Source of the DNA: Phoronis australis
Taxonomy: Eukaryota; Phoronida; Phoronidae
Direction: 5' to 3'
Assembly (NCBI GenBank): GCA_002633005.1
Contig: NMRA01000116.1
Location: 438,035 to 502,034 of the forward strand
DNA: 64,000 bases
Below the pieces are notes generated by a model. That model did no database searches, was not told where the DNA came from, and saw nothing but the letters and a program-made list of their open reading frames with translations. Each line of letters starts with the position of its first letter. The first letter of the stretch is position 1. Positions 47,936 through 60,270 of this stretch are shown here, piece by piece. The position numbers and the translations under genes were made by a program.

Positions 47936-48103
47936 ATGTTGACAATTTACGTTCCTCCGAAACATAAAGAGCAACTTCCGCTTTTCAAGGTGAACGTCGT
48001 CTGCAACGCCGCGGTAAGAAAGGAATTTGCCGCGGAAATTTTAAATAAAATCCGATTTTTTTTACGTGGAAATATAATAAAAATGCGCGGACAGAACATT
48101 TGA
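47936..48103 (+). CDS. Short unrecognised ORF (55 aa) at a CpG-rich patch
   Basis: Starts MLTIYVPPKHKEQLPLF and stays open through a possible donor (gcg|gtaaga at 48014). The patch around 47690-48020 has more CpG than the rest of the window and may be a promoter. The minus strand also offers an ATG (near 47897, MASRVIVNRG) in good context. Neither can be linked to further exons. Confidence 0.2.
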   Translation: MLTIYVPPKHKEQLPLFKVNVVCNAAVRKEFAAEILNKIRFFLRGNIIKMRGQNI

Positions 48104-49157
48104 AAATTCTAAGCCCTGAGACTTACGCTCAGCAACTAAAAAAACTTCCCCAGAATCAATTTCATCCACAATTTCAAGTTTTGTGTTTTTTTGAAAAGCT
48201 GCTCAAAAGGCACGTAAACCAGGGTCCAAAAGGCTTGAAACACCAATGAATACAAATCCTGCACCATTTTTGCCCATCTTGGGTGGAATTTCTTTTCTTG
48301 AAAAAGTGAGCAACTATCTACTGTACCACCGGCTTGATTTTCAAAAATACCTGAGACCAGAACCAATTACATTTTTTGGTCCCAATAACAGGTATGAGTT
48401 GTGATTATTAGGGGACAATTCCTTAAACAACTTTGCTTTGTAAAGAATTTGTAACTCTAGAATAGCCACACCCTGTGATGTTGAGTGAAGTAGTAAACCA
48501 TAACACAATAGTTTAGGCAAGTTAGCAGGTACACCTTGCATGCTACATCTCTTCTTTAAACAACTTTTCGTCGTTACCATTTGATTTCCCTTTTTATCAA
48601 AATGCCTTAGTTTACTATGTGCCAGATTATTTCACTTCACTTATTAAGACACTTTATTTTCCATATTAAAATGGTCATTAATTTATCTTCCAAAGACATT
48701 TCATAAAACAGAGAACCCCGAAACTCTTTGATAAGCTTGGCTAAGGCAACAATGTATATTTGATACAATCTATAGAAACAAGAGCAACATTAAATAAGTA
48801 TTGGCCATGATTCGTACAAACGTGAAGAAAGCATTTTTTGCACTCCCAGAGTGGAAGTTCCAAAAGTCACCAAAAGGTGGCTCAGCTACACTTTCAAAGT
48901 AAACCCAGGTTCCTTCAAATAGTCAGTAGCCTACATCAGTCATCATTGCTATAAGGCCCCGCCTTAATGCTCCAGTTAGACTGTACGGACAGTGGTCAGA
49001 TTGTCATGTACAACTTTGTAAAATATTGATGCTACTTTGGAGCAAAATCAGACATGCTCTTATCTCAAACGGCAAATCGTACAATTACAACTTTCTAAAT
49101 CGAAAAATCGTGTTAGAGCACCTGTCTACTGACGCATACAACAGCATTGCTCTAATG

Positions 49158-49264
49158 TTGGAGAGACTCTCAATATGTTTTAACTAGTGATTTCCCAATC
49201 TTGGAGAGACTGTCAATGTATTCCAACTAGTGAAGCCTCAGTGTTGGAGAGACTCTCAATGTAT
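49158..49264. repeat. 43-bp minisatellite, 2.5 copies
   Basis: Units begin ttggagagactstcaat at 49158, 49201 and 49244. Lies just downstream of the donor of the last recognised TLDc exon. Confidence 0.9.
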
Positions 49265-49296
49265 ACCAGTGTTCAAGTCTCACAGTGTCCACCTAC

Positions 49297-52200
49297 CTTT
49301 CGTTGTTGGTGCTTCTCAGCCTCCTTCGTCTCCCATTGCTTCTGTCTCACCTGCGCATCCTTTATGTCGATACCTGCTGTACCCCAAACCTGGAAAATAA
49401 TGAGTGGACGTCCTAGAAAATGAACATTCAACAATAATGATATCTATCTGTGAATGTTCAACTATAGTGATATCTATCTGTGAACATTCAACCATTATGA
49501 CAATGATCTGTGAACATTCAAACATAATGACAACTATCAATGAATATTTGAAAATCCAGGGATAGATAAACAAAAAAAGCATGAGCAAATACACCACCCA
49601 CCTCCAAACCTTTTAATTTTGAAGATATTCCGCCCGATGTCGTAACGTTGGTGAGATCGTCGTCAATCAACAACACAGGGTTGTTGGGTGTCTTGCCAAG
49701 TTGGATTCCTTTGGGCAAACCTCGCTTAGCATGATTCATGAAGAACATCTTAGGACCGCCTGAAGTAATGAACAATGCTTTTTTTGCTGTGACTTCAAAT
49801 TAGATGCAGGACTGGTAGACTCCCAAGGGTTGACTGAATACATTTCCAACAACTTAATTGTCAATTACTTCAATTCCTACGCAGGATCACAGCTTCGTAG
49901 CAGCATTTCTAAACACAGACTGCTTTAAGAAGTGACACACAGAAAGGACAAGCACGGTAGTGATGAAATATCCACTTAAGATGATACAAGAGACTAAGTG
50001 ACAAATGTTTACTCACTCTCCACTACTGCATAGTTGGGAAGAAGCTGTATTATAGTGCAGTTATCACCGCCCCACTTCACTGAGTCTTCCCTGTTGGACA
50101 ACAAGAGACATCTATAGTGAAACTGAACAAATATAAATCACTACAACTGTAGAATTTAGGAGAAAGTGAGAAAATGACAAATGCACAAGTAAATGACTAC
50201 TTTGTTACCTATTTGTCAGATTTTAAAACAAGACAAAATTTGCGGGACCTGTACCTTTACATACATGAAAAATTCCCAGTAAAACTGAGAGTTTCCTTTA
50301 TACAACACAGATTGTTTTGTATGTGCTCTTAAGGGGACAAACTTGGGGGAAAACTTCATTTTTCAAGACAATGCTAATTAACTAATAAGCCAAAAACAAA
50401 CACTGCCACTTTGCAATATTCTAAAAGCAGACTACTTTTTCACAAGCAAATAACTATCAGTAAAAGGTACACTACCCAGTCAAATATAAACAACAATCGC
50501 TTAAAGGCAGACTACACGCTCACAGATAACAACTATTTCTTAAACGCAAACCATCCAGTCACAGATAAACAATTCCTCAGGTACACAGGATTACCTATGC
50601 TAATAACAAAACAAACTTTTCTTAAAACGGAATGTTACCATTTTTAAAGAGCACACTCCCAGTTACCTCCATTCTGTGTCCACAGCGGCGCAAAACAAGT
50701 GGTCGTCACCAAAGTAGATCAGGCTCACTGTAGGGCCCTTGTACTGGAACACATGGTGTTCAAACCTGTAGCAAAGACCAACAGCCCACGTTACTAGAAA
50801 TACCGATTCACTTGGACAGCACTGTGTCTCAACGGTCATTCTAGATGATGATGGTATTTTAATAAACACCAAAACATGTCAAGCCGGCTTAAATCCGTCG
50901 TTTTTATTAACATATGCTGCTGCTTGCTGTGATGGAAAGATTCTAGAAGAGTGATTAAAAATTCCACAGTAACTGGTTTTAACAATACCCTGTGTTTAAA
51001 CGTACAAAATATTGGGAGAGTAAAAACTGAAGGATAGCTGCCGTTGCTGCAGTCTTCTGACCATGACTTACTCTGTATCAACAAATTAGAAGTGTAGAAA
51101 CAACACAAACACAACTGCTAACTATCATATGAGCACTGAAGAAGTAGATACACAAAGCACATAAGGTAACAGCAGTAGAGCTGCTCACGGATATACATCA
51201 GAGTGGTGATGAGCACACATCAGAGTGGTGATGAGCACATATCAGTCCTACCAACCTGTTCACACTGAGTCCCTGTTCATCAGAGTGGTGATTAGCACAC
51301 ATCAGTCCTACTAACCTGTTCACACTGAGTCCCTGTTCATTACTGTTGTACAACATATGCCAACTGTAGTGTCTGGTCAGCAGCAACTAGGGACAGAAAT
51401 GACAAGACTGTAAAATGCAGGGGAGGCAATGACCAATGACAAAAGAGGAAGAAAACTGTGCAGGTGACGTATCATTCTACAAATAAATAAGTTCATGTGA
51501 TAGAAATATCTTTTTGTGTTGTAAAACTTAACTGTAAGGAACGTTTTCTGCATAAAAAGTCAAAGTAAAGATAAAAAAGAGATGAGAAAAAAGGAAATAG
51601 GAATTCAAATAAAATAAGAGGAAATCGAAACCAAATGAGGAAATCCTCTTAAAAGAGGAAAATTACAATCCCTGCAAGCTATGTGAAAATCTAGAACATA
51701 ATTATCAAATTCACGAAAACAAGGTCACAATGCAAAATGCCAAAATGTGCACTACAGCACTTAATAAGCATAATTTTTCAAAGTTTGTTTGACATTCCCT
51801 TTGAAATGTAGGAGTTGCACATGGAAGAGTATTATTGTCTGCACGGACACATGGATACAATCATTACAATATTGGGTTACTACATATTGCAACTGTTATA
51901 TGAAAACAAATCTCTGATTGCAAGACACTGTATAACAGAAGGCAACCATAACATCTCCGTACAAAGTTAAATAACAAAAACAAGATGCTGTGCTTCATAT
52001 TACAATGTTTCGACATTCATCATCAGGTATAATGCAGTCGGTACCAGACAGTAGACAAAGTCCCAACATGTGTTTACACATTTCAATCACTTACTAGCTT
52101 GCTGGCAATGTGTGACGGCATAGACGGTGAACTGTATGCACCTAAGTCACTGGAAGAGCCGCGCGAGGTCATGCTGGTCGTACGGTAGCAGGCTGGCAGT

Positions 52201-55200
52201 GTGCAGGAGAGGACCCAGAGCATGGCTAGGGTGATGTTACTAGATGACTTAAGCAGGTGTTCCAACGCAGGTACATAGTGCTCATCCTACAGGAGGATAA
52301 AAACAACTGAGAGCTGATATTTAGATTAACATGCAAATCTACACTGATATTTACTCACAAACTGTTCAATAAGAATATGTCAATCTTGAACTGGCATCGA
52401 AATATATATCGCAAACATTTTTAAGTCTGGTCTGCACGCCACCTGTTTGCCACATCACGTGAGCTAATGAACATGAGCCTGACTGTTCAATAGTAATACA
52501 TCTCACTTATTTGTGTTTTGTCACTTAAAGATTCTGTTCAAAATCCAACATTTCAGGATTATTTATACACTTTGGTGAAAATAAAGAAATCACATTCACA
52601 GTTTGTATTCATGTCAAAAATGTTAAGCACAAAACAAATAAGCACCCTCTCACAAAACGTGCATTCGATACCATAAAGTACTGACAATAAGAACTGCACA
52701 GTAACAATTGATGGCAATGTCATGCCTTGAACAGTAATCTTGTAAATACTCAAACGAAACACTGTTTTCCTATGAGCACAAGAAGATTGTTTTTGTTTTG
52801 GATTTTTAATATCACAAGGGTTTCCTAATTACATATAAAACATGGTCCGACTAAAAAGTTCATTGATAGCTTCAATGGGTGCAGACTTAACTTATTCTAA
52901 TTTGAAGTCTACAAGTTTGACTTGACCTAATTAACCCTGCGAGGGATTTAAAATTAGTAATCACATTAATGGAATCCCAAGTTTACCTAGATACCCCAAG
53001 TTGGTGTACATCGGCATTGTGCTTACCTCTGGCCTAAACATGTTGGTAACAGCTAGCTTACATGTAAGCCAGCTGTGTACACCACTGAATATACCCTCAC
53101 AGTTTTGGAAACACCAGCTGGAGAAGCACTCCAGGTCCACTTGACTTTTCTTCTGTGTCTGCAAGGACCAAAAACAGAGGATAAAGGTGCAATACCAGGA
53201 AAACACAGGACAAGACACAGTTTCTAGCTGTAACATAAAAGCACAGATCTCCAAGTTGTCTACTAAGAGCTAAGCAATGTTCGTACCAGGCACTCGACTT
53301 CACAAAGGTTATAGAGATGGGCAGTTTGTTAGCCCGCTCCACACCCTACAGCAACTACCTGTTCTAGAAAGAAATGTTTTTCTTGATAGAACAGACAATC
53401 ACTGTGACAACGAGCATACTAAGTACAAGAGACACAAAATTTATTGCAAGCCCGAGTGACCAAACTGATGGAAGAGAACCACTTGACATGCAGGTTTAAC
53501 TTATTTTGTGTAAGATAACACGCAGTAATGTTGGCTTATGGAGGTTGTTTACCATGTACGCAACTCAAAAGTTTGATTTGATATCTGACAAAAGAACTGT
53601 TTTTCGATGTATATCCGACATATTTGTTGAAATAAAAATGAGCGCAACCAGACAAAGAAAAGTCGAAACACAAAATGTTTTACCTACCGACCTATGCTAA
53701 ACAAGGGGAAATGGACAATATTTTAAGGGTGTCCTTACATGTGACATTTTGTCTATTCTTAACAAACAAAACGGTGTATATTTTTTACACTCTTAATTCA
53801 CTAAATGGTTATAACTCATTTGATGGCTTAGTTACTGAATAATAACCCTGATCTTCAGACCACTTGATTCAGGGAGTGAGAGGACATGAATTTGAGTCAC
53901 ATTTTGATCATATCATTCATTTTGGGAGTGCGCCAATGAGCGCTACAAGAGACTACATGGCCACTATACTTACAATACTGTCACTGATAGCAGCCAAAAC
54001 CTCTTCATCACGATCACACTTGGAATATGGCACAAATGCACTAGCCAGTGCGACTGAGTAACAGATATGTACCATCACCTCCACATCTGAAACAAATTAC
54101 GTTCATGGATGAAGTGAAATGAACATTATACACAATGTTGGCAAATTGGCAATGAACAATGTAATTGGTTTAGCTCTCCTGGGAAGGCAAAACCTATAAC
54201 AGTGGACAGCCTTTTGAAACAATACAAATTTCATCTTTCATGCGGAAGCATTATCAGTTTTCTTTGCCAACAACACACGGATCTAACTGAATTTTCTGAA
54301 AGGCTAGGAGGTTCAACAGTACCAACACAGGGACTGAGCAACAAGAGTACATGCGGACTACAACCTTTTGTGGTGAGGTGGTCCTTTCCTTGGGCAAACA
54401 ACTGGAAGTAGAATGGCACCTGCTGGTCCTCATTTAGCACGCTCAACACCTGATTGGCTGCCGTCACAAACTCCTTCTTGGTGATAGTCTTTCGGCTGGC
54501 ATCATAAGCGCAGGCCAGGTTATACAACAGGGTACCCAGAGTGTTGAGGGGCCCATTGAATGTCGCCTGTAAGGAAATAGCGAGTAGTGCTTGGTTTAGC
54601 ATAGCAACAGCTGCTCTCATGTTCTTCCAACTGTTAATCTTAATTCAGTTTAAGTATGCGAAACTATTGAATTCAGCATCAAACAGCAGACTCGTAATCA
54701 GGCATGAAACAGGGGATGCAAAGTTTGTGATAAGTTGCACCTTTGTCATCACCTCAGTTATCACTGATTCTTCTCAATGACATCGTGATGCAGACATCAC
54801 CGATGCGTAGGGCATGGCATTGCCCCGGAGAGTGGGTCCGACAGGAAGTGGCATTATTTTAAAAGACAGTTCTTCAAAATTTATCCACAATGTAATGTGA
54901 GTACACAGATACTGTTTGGTGTCAATCAGGACAATCATATTACCTCAAAAACATTTCTGGATATCAGATCTTCCTTTAAGCTTGGTTGCTCTTGTTTTGT
55001 GCTTTCGGCTAGTTTCTGTAAAAAGCAAATTTACGAAAAACATAGATTAAGTCAACTTTATAGGATCAGGGCTGTTCCAGCAAAATCTGTGTGGGAGGGG
55101 GGGGAAGGCAACTGAAATAAAAATTTATGGGTGGTTGCGTTTGATTTAAATTCAAAATAGCTGGTGGTCGTACTTCAAAAAAATAAAAATTTACAGGTCG

Positions 55201-56977
55201 TTGTTGATGGTGGGTAATTTTAGTAAATTTTATAAACAATCCGCACAGAATCAAAAACTGAAACAAAAATGCAACTTGCAAAAAGCTCCGACTTTTTCAC
55301 TCCCTCCAATCTCCTCATCGGCATGCCCATACCACTATTTAACCACAGGTGCTCGAATTTCTCGATGGCTAATAACCACATATAAGAAACATATGTTTTC
55401 TTAGTAATGAATGACGTTAGTGGTGATGGAGGAACAGATAAACTCAAGCGCCTGTGCAGTCAACCACAAGAACGGGTGGTTGCATTTCAATTACGGGTGG
55501 TAGGCTGAAGAAATAAATGAAAAATATGGGTGGTGAGTGCGAAAAAAAGGTGCCTTCCCCCCCTCCCATACAGATTTTACTGGAACAGCCCTCAACAAAA
55601 ACAAAAACTGTAGTGAACAAATTGAGTGTCAGTTGAACAAATAAATTTTATTCAGTGGCTGTTGGTAGCTATGGCTTTAAAATAACAAAGCATTTTACTT
55701 GGTTCTAGTTATCTTTTACCTGAATTGGTGATGGTGTTCAAATGTAACATATCTTAACAATTGGGGATGGTGTTCAAAGGCAGCAGATCAGAACAATTCA
55801 TGGTGGTGTTCAAATGTACCAATCTGACTAATTGGTGATGGTGTTCAAATGTAACACGTGAACAATTAGTGATGGTGTTCAAATGCAGGAGACCTGAACA
55901 ACTACCAGAGCATTTTTTCAGTTTCAAAAATTTAAAGACTTCGACGGTCTCATAAAAATATCCAAAATGACACAAATTTGTTGGTTTTTTAAATTAGGAT
56001 GAGGCATATTTGCAGGGAGCCTTCCAGTGTACAACTTCAAGGCCATATGTGATATGTATCCATCTAAAGGCACTGACCAAGTTGCTCCAACTGCCTTCAG
56101 AGGTGTCCACCTAAACTCCAAAGGTACAAATAGTGAAATAGCATAGTCGAATCGCGTTACAACGAACCCTGTTTACAATGTTCACTAGCTTACAATGTCC
56201 TATTCAACAAGTCCCATTGTTCTTTAATGCAAATACCCTTTCTATGCTTTGTCTTTAACAAGCATGAATACCATGTTCACAAGTTATAATGTACCATTTG
56301 TGATGTCTAATGGGTAACTTCACAACCTTTCCAATGAATCACTGCTTGCAAATCTGAGCATTGATCATGCACAGACTCCTCGATTTCATGTTTGTGCACA
56401 CACTGTGATGACCAGGCACATGATTTGCTGCACTCGGATGGCTACACAGTATTTATCAACCATAGTAACACTGACGTTACTCTGAGGATGGCAAAAATTA
56501 CACTTATATATGTGCTTCCGTCTTCTACAACTTTTACTACGTACATGTACTGTGGACCATGTTAATTTTCTATTTCCACGTGATGCGCTAGCCACCCTGT
56601 GCTTGGCTACTGCCAAATCTTTGTTTAGTATCAATTATTGACTTTTACATAACATAACATTGAAAGATCCCTAACTAAGATCAAGCAGCAGTCAATCACA
56701 GGTTAGTGTAGTAAATCGTAAGTCACCATTTCAATACAGTAGCTAGCGCCTCATGTAGAGGCGAGATTGAGAATCGCAAAACAAGCTCCCAATGACTCAT
56801 AACCATATAAGAAACATCACCGATGGATGCCAAATTTTTGCTGAGGCTTCCAGTTTCAAATTCAAATAAAAACTGTTTGCACCTCCCTCAGACTGGTATT
56901 GCATAAACCACTGAAGCCCTACTTTACCTTAATCCCATTAAATTGTCCTTGTGAGCAGTGAATTGGTGGTGGAATTT
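49297..56977 (-). CDS. TLDc-domain protein, MEAK7/TLDC1-like; 12 exons recognised, both ends missing
   Basis: Exons on the minus strand: 56977-56928 (tentative), 55015-54944, 54566-54365, 54086-53974, 53158-53027, 52286-52095, 51386-51316, 50765-50667, 50090-50017, 49759-49602 and 49389-49297, with consistent phases throughout, plus at least one missing exon at each end. About 420 residues are visible. The N-terminal part is helical, with TKKEFVTAANQVLSVLNEDQ and a run resembling the EF-hand-like half of MEAK7. Then comes WCFQNCEGIFSGVHSWL, a variable Ser-rich linker, and the TLDc domain: SWHMLYNSNEQGLSVNRFEH, YKGPTVSLIYFGDDHLF, KWGGDNCTIIQLLPNYAVVE, MNHAKRGLPKGIQLG and LKGLEVWG. A basic/acidic helix QKQWETKEAEKHQQRK follows. 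Order of parts and size suit MEAK7 (an mTOR-linked lysosomal protein in vertebrates), but the domain is divergent and other TLDc families are possible. Confidence 0.75.
49422..49541. repeat. 30-bp minisatellite, four copies
   Basis: gaacattcaa...atgatatctatctgt units of exactly 30 bp in a TLDc intron, with the third and fourth units more diverged. Confidence 0.9.
50423..50577. repeat. Degenerate 39-41 bp tandem repeat, about four copies
   Basis: Units such as aaaggcagactacacgctca and cagataacaactatttctt recur with many changes, in the TLDc intron 50091-50666. Confidence 0.6.
51205..51353. repeat. 60-bp tandem duplication carrying an exon end and its splice donor
   Basis: Unit catcagagtggtgattagca...agtccctgtt is present twice, preceded by a partial 22-bp copy. 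It covers the last bases of TLDc exon 51386-51316 plus its donor (gttagt). The second copy gives an equivalent donor (gttggt) at 51255-51250. The insert is 20 codons, without stop. Confidence 0.9.
55066..55594. mobile_element. Foldback element with about 45-bp inverted termini
   Basis: The left end agggctgttccagcaaaatc followed by tgtgtgggagggggggg is answered on the right by cctcccatacagattttactggaacagccct. The inside repeats atgggtggt words. It sits in the TLDc intron upstream of exon 55015-54944. No clear target duplication. Confidence 0.75.
55723..55902. repeat. 36-bp minisatellite, five copies
   Basis: ttggtgatggtgttcaaatg phrase repeated five times with variable spacers. Lies in a TLDc intron. 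Confidence 0.85.
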
Positions 56978-57416
56978 CTAAAACAATTGTAAAACTCTAA
57001 ATTCAAGGAAGCCAAAGAGTTAACGTGGCAGATTTCAGCTGTACTTAAATTAGCATGCGTGGTGAAAATAAAACTTGCCAGTTTGAGCAAGCAAAGCCTA
57101 TGGCAAAGACAGATTATTTGTCGATATCAAACTTAAATGAATGAGGATAGTAAGATTATAGTTCCACTCACGTGTAATTTGCATCTTCTTAGTGCTCATT
57201 TTATCACTAAATCTAGAATTCAATTGCAAGAACTGGAGTATCGTATGTACGAACTTGACATTGTGTGCTACTCTAGGTTCAAGCACAACAGACTCTTTGC
57301 TTTTGACAGGGATTTCCATTGTGAGGCAGCACATTCATCGCGGGAAATACTCTATTGGCAGATTTCGCAACTGGGCCTATGTTAGTAGCCATCAACCCAT
57401 GGCTCTTCGATTATAA
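56016..57416 (+). CDS. Possible two terminal exons of an unrecognised + strand gene
   Basis: 56016-56123 is bounded by tttgcag and gtacaa and reads SLPVYNFKAICDMYPSKGTD and on to HLNSK. 57310-57416 follows tttgacag, reads ISIVRQHIHRGKYSIGRF and ends MALRL-stop. The phases join (G + GG). The composition looks protein-like, but no upstream exon was found, no family is recognised, and the pair would straddle the tentative TLDc exon on the other strand. Confidence 0.25.
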
Positions 57417-57618
57417 ACAATGTTATTTAACAAAATCAGAGTTTATTAGTGAAAACTGACTTTTGGAAATGCTTCGGGAGCATTCGTGAAAAATCTGGAA
57501 GTGTGCGAAGGCCATCCATCATGACGTCATAAAATAGCCTCCTTGAATTTGTGATTTTGGATTTTTTTGACATTTTTATCATCAAGTAATCACTCGAAAA
57601 CAATTCTGATGTGGTCAC

Positions 57619-57891
57619 GTGAAACTGGCCATTTTTACACAGCGCACACCAGGGGATATGATGTTCATGCCACCTGCCACAGGCAATGTTAAAAATGGTC
57701 AGTTGCCAATTTGGGAATATGAACGAAGGACTGCTCGAAGAAAGTTTGATTATGAGAGTATTTGTTTGAGTTGGAAGGAATTAAGACATCCACGGCCTCC
57801 TAAGGTGTCCCTCTATGTGCAAAAGGTACTTATAAGGTGCATTCCACGGTATTTGTGCCATGGACTTAAAAATTTCAAATCAGCCTTTTAA
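57619..57891 (+). repeat. Repeat family A, single copy with open frame
   Basis: The stretch gaacgaaggactgctcga, gagtatttgtttgagttgga and tcctaaggtgtccctctatg recurs at 59955-60270 (twice, inverted) and, diverged, at 61380-61540. Here it stays open for 90 codons (WKELRHPRPPKVSLYVQK). caaaaggtactta, a possible donor, is also shared. Confidence 0.55.
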
Positions 57892-58014
57892 CTTTCATTT
57901 TGATGTTTACACATAGTTTAATCATTGAATTTTATTGTCTGCAGGTCCATTTTCTGTTAGTCTTAGAAATTTTGCTTTTATCGGAAGGTTTATCTCTTAT
58001 TTGTAAAATTTTGC

Positions 58015-58381
58015 GTTACAGATGTGACATAACTTTTTTCATAATTTTTTCTACAGACATGAAGAAATAAATGCTAAAATTGTTTTAATATATCATTTGC
58101 TACACAAGAAGTATACTAACAGTTGAAACTACCTGATTTTTTGATAATTAGTATTTCCAATTAAACTTTCAAATTAGTGAAAGTCACATCTGTAACATTT
58201 AAGTAACAAAAGTTTTGATTTTAGGAAAAAAAGTAAATCAATTTTAGCACAATTTAATTTTCTCTTTATTCACCCTAATCAACATAATTTAGCTAAATTT
58301 CTCAAATGTATCTCAATCCAGTTCCAAAAAAATCAAAAAACATTTCAAGTCACATCTGTAACAGTTTGTTACAGATGTGAC
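58015..58381. repeat. Palindrome-forming gttacagatgtgac words
   Basis: gttacagatgtgac occurs at 58015-58028, its complement at 58183-58196, and both together at 58349-58381 around a 5-base loop. Suggests termini of a tiny inverted-repeat element, with a second pair of ends fused as a hairpin. Confidence 0.7.
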
Positions 58382-58746
58382 ATGATGTAAGAAATGTGAC
58401 CATCTTTTGCAGCCACTAAGTAAAGATTTACTTTTCATGACTCAATTTTTAAAAGGTTTGTATGATTAATTTGAACAAATATCTATGAAGAATTGTTAAA
58501 GCCACTGTTCATCATCTACTGAGCCAAGTACTCCCCGTTTAGCGATAGTTCACGGCTAACAGTAACGTCGACACACACTGTGGTGAAGAACACATGCACT
58601 GAAGGTCCCCTTCATTCAATATAGCAACCAGCTGAAAAATCCACAAACTTCACTCAAAGCACAAGCTGAAAATCCGCCCACTTCACCGGAGGCATATCCC
58701 CCTTCATCTGAGGGACTGATCAGTGTTTTTTCTGTCAGTGATTTTG

Positions 58747-59655
58747 TGGTTGTTGAGTTCCAAGGTATTCGTTTCAAGCAAGATGTTCCATCAAAACTGG
58801 TATTACGGTGTTAAGCAGATAGACCAGAGTCAAAAACGTACTACCTCACCTTCAAAACAGCTTACCAGCCAGAAAAACACAAACCCCGACCTCTAAAACA
58901 GAAACCCTGGGGATCGGACAGGACACCCCAGACCGAAACACCACTCCTGTACTTGCTTTCCAACATTGTTTATTGCAAGAAAATAGTGCCTTTATTAGCA
59001 CTCTGTGTTCATACGACTTGTATCAATTTCACATTTTGATGAAACAATAAATCTTCCTATTTTAAATAGTTGATGTGATACGTTGTTTTAAACAACTTAG
59101 GACTGATCTGTAGCAAAAAAAAAGTGTTCATTCTTAAATCGGGGATGTTTACAGTGTACTAGACAGGGTGAACAATGAAAAATGGCATGTGCTTGAGTGG
59201 TGGATGCCACAATGGTCACAGAATTCTAAGGGATTATCTACCAAAAAAGCATGTGAATGCGTAGAGTTCAGAAATTTTGATTCCAAATTTAGTGATCATT
59301 GAGAAGTTGAAGTAACTCTTCTTGAGGACAAGAACAGAAAAGTTGGTGACCACAAATTGCACGAGTTTTAAGCAACAATTCAACATAACGTGAGTTACGT
59401 TTTATTATTGCTAATCTTTAACAAATTCAGAAAACAAATGGAAAGTACTAGACAATGCTCAGTTTGAGGCTATTGACGTTGTCTTAGAAAATTTGAAAAA
59501 TTGTCAAGGTTCCCTATTTGATCATTGTGGTTCGCGTTTTAAAAGCCGGGTTTGTTTTTCTGGCTGGTTAGCTGTTTTGACTCCGGGATATTTGTTTCAC
59601 GCTAGGATTCCAATTTCGATGGAACAATTGTGTCCTAGGAGCTCAAACGTTGCAT
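58747..59655. mobile_element. Foldback element, about 900 bp, with roughly 130-150 bp inverted ends
   Basis: Left 58747-58893 (ttccatcaaaactgg, tcaaaacagctta, ccagccagaaaaacacaaac) recurs in complement at about 59530-59655 (tttttctggctggttagctg, tcgatggaac, ggagctcaaac). No ORF for a transposase inside, so non-autonomous. Confidence 0.7.
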
Positions 59656-59710
59656 AGACCATGATGGTTGAAAGAGATGGTATCAAAGTCATTGTCATGA
59701 GANAATCACT

Positions 59711-59935
59711 GTGAGGCATAATTCACCCAAAAAACTTTTGGCGTATGAAGCGCCTACAGGAGTTTCACCACCTGCAGTTCAACTAGAAATAATGGTCACT
59801 GTCTAGCTGGCTACTAGAGTGGTAGGCAGTGACCACCGTCTCTAGCTGGCCAGCAGCGACGGTGTAGCTCCTATAGCAGCTTCATATGCCCGAAACATTT
59901 CAGCGAATTATGTCTCACACCGACTAAAACATCAA
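59711..59935. mobile_element. Foldback element built on tgaggcataattc
   Basis: gtgaggcataattcacccaa with atgaagcgcctacaggag at the left is mirrored by ctcctatagcagcttcatat and gcgaattatgtctcac at the right. A third copy of the terminal word is at about 60300 (gtgaggcataactcgccc). Confidence 0.65.
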
Positions 59936-59954
59936 ATTCGTGTTTTTATAAATA

Positions 59955-60270
59955 CCTTCTACGCATAGAGGGACACTTTAGGAGGCCGTCGATATCTTTA
60001 ATTACTTCCAACTCGAATAAATACTCCTGTTACCAAACTTTTTCTTCCAGCAGTCCCTTGTTCAGTTCCCAAAATCGGTAACTGGCATGCCATGGTATAT
60101 GATGTCATACCACCTGCCGCGCACAGAGTTAAAAAAACCCAGTTTCCGATTTTGGGAACTGAACGAAGGACTGCTCGACGAAAGTTTGATAACAGGAGTA
60201 TTTGTTTGAGTTGGAATTGGAAGGAATTCAGCCTCCTAAGGTGTCCCTCTATGCACAAAAGGTACTTATA
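59955..60270. mobile_element. Foldback element of repeat family A
   Basis: Arms of about 110-130 bp. gcatagagggacactttagg, caaatactcctgtta-type words, agcagtccctygttcagttc and ccaaaatcgg occur in complement on the right. The two half-elements are each related to 57619-57891. Confidence 0.75.

Larger units (their letters stand above)
45671..49296. other. Region between the DPM1 3' end and the last recognised TLDc exon
   Basis: No domain-bearing ORF. It should contain the last coding exon and 3' UTR of the minus-strand TLDc gene, but I could not identify that exon. It includes a CpG-rich patch at about 47690-48020 and an ordinary-looking minus-strand segment near 48124-48203 (reads LEIVDEIDSGEVFLVAE, followed by gtaagt) whose phase does not fit the TLDc chain. 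Confidence 0.4.

Noticed and set aside
48845-48930. Possible last TLDc exon on the minus strand (EPGFTLKV-stop, or a reading after the next tag)
   Set aside because: Phase 0 is possible but acceptors are weak and no conserved C-terminal motif is seen, so it was not added to the gene model.
55924-56121. Minus-strand reading WTPLKAVGATWSVPLDGY as an N-terminal TLDc exon
   Set aside because: It has an acceptor-like tag but no usable donor in the required phase, whereas exon 55015-54944 joins the next exon directly. The + strand reading of the same DNA has better splice signals.
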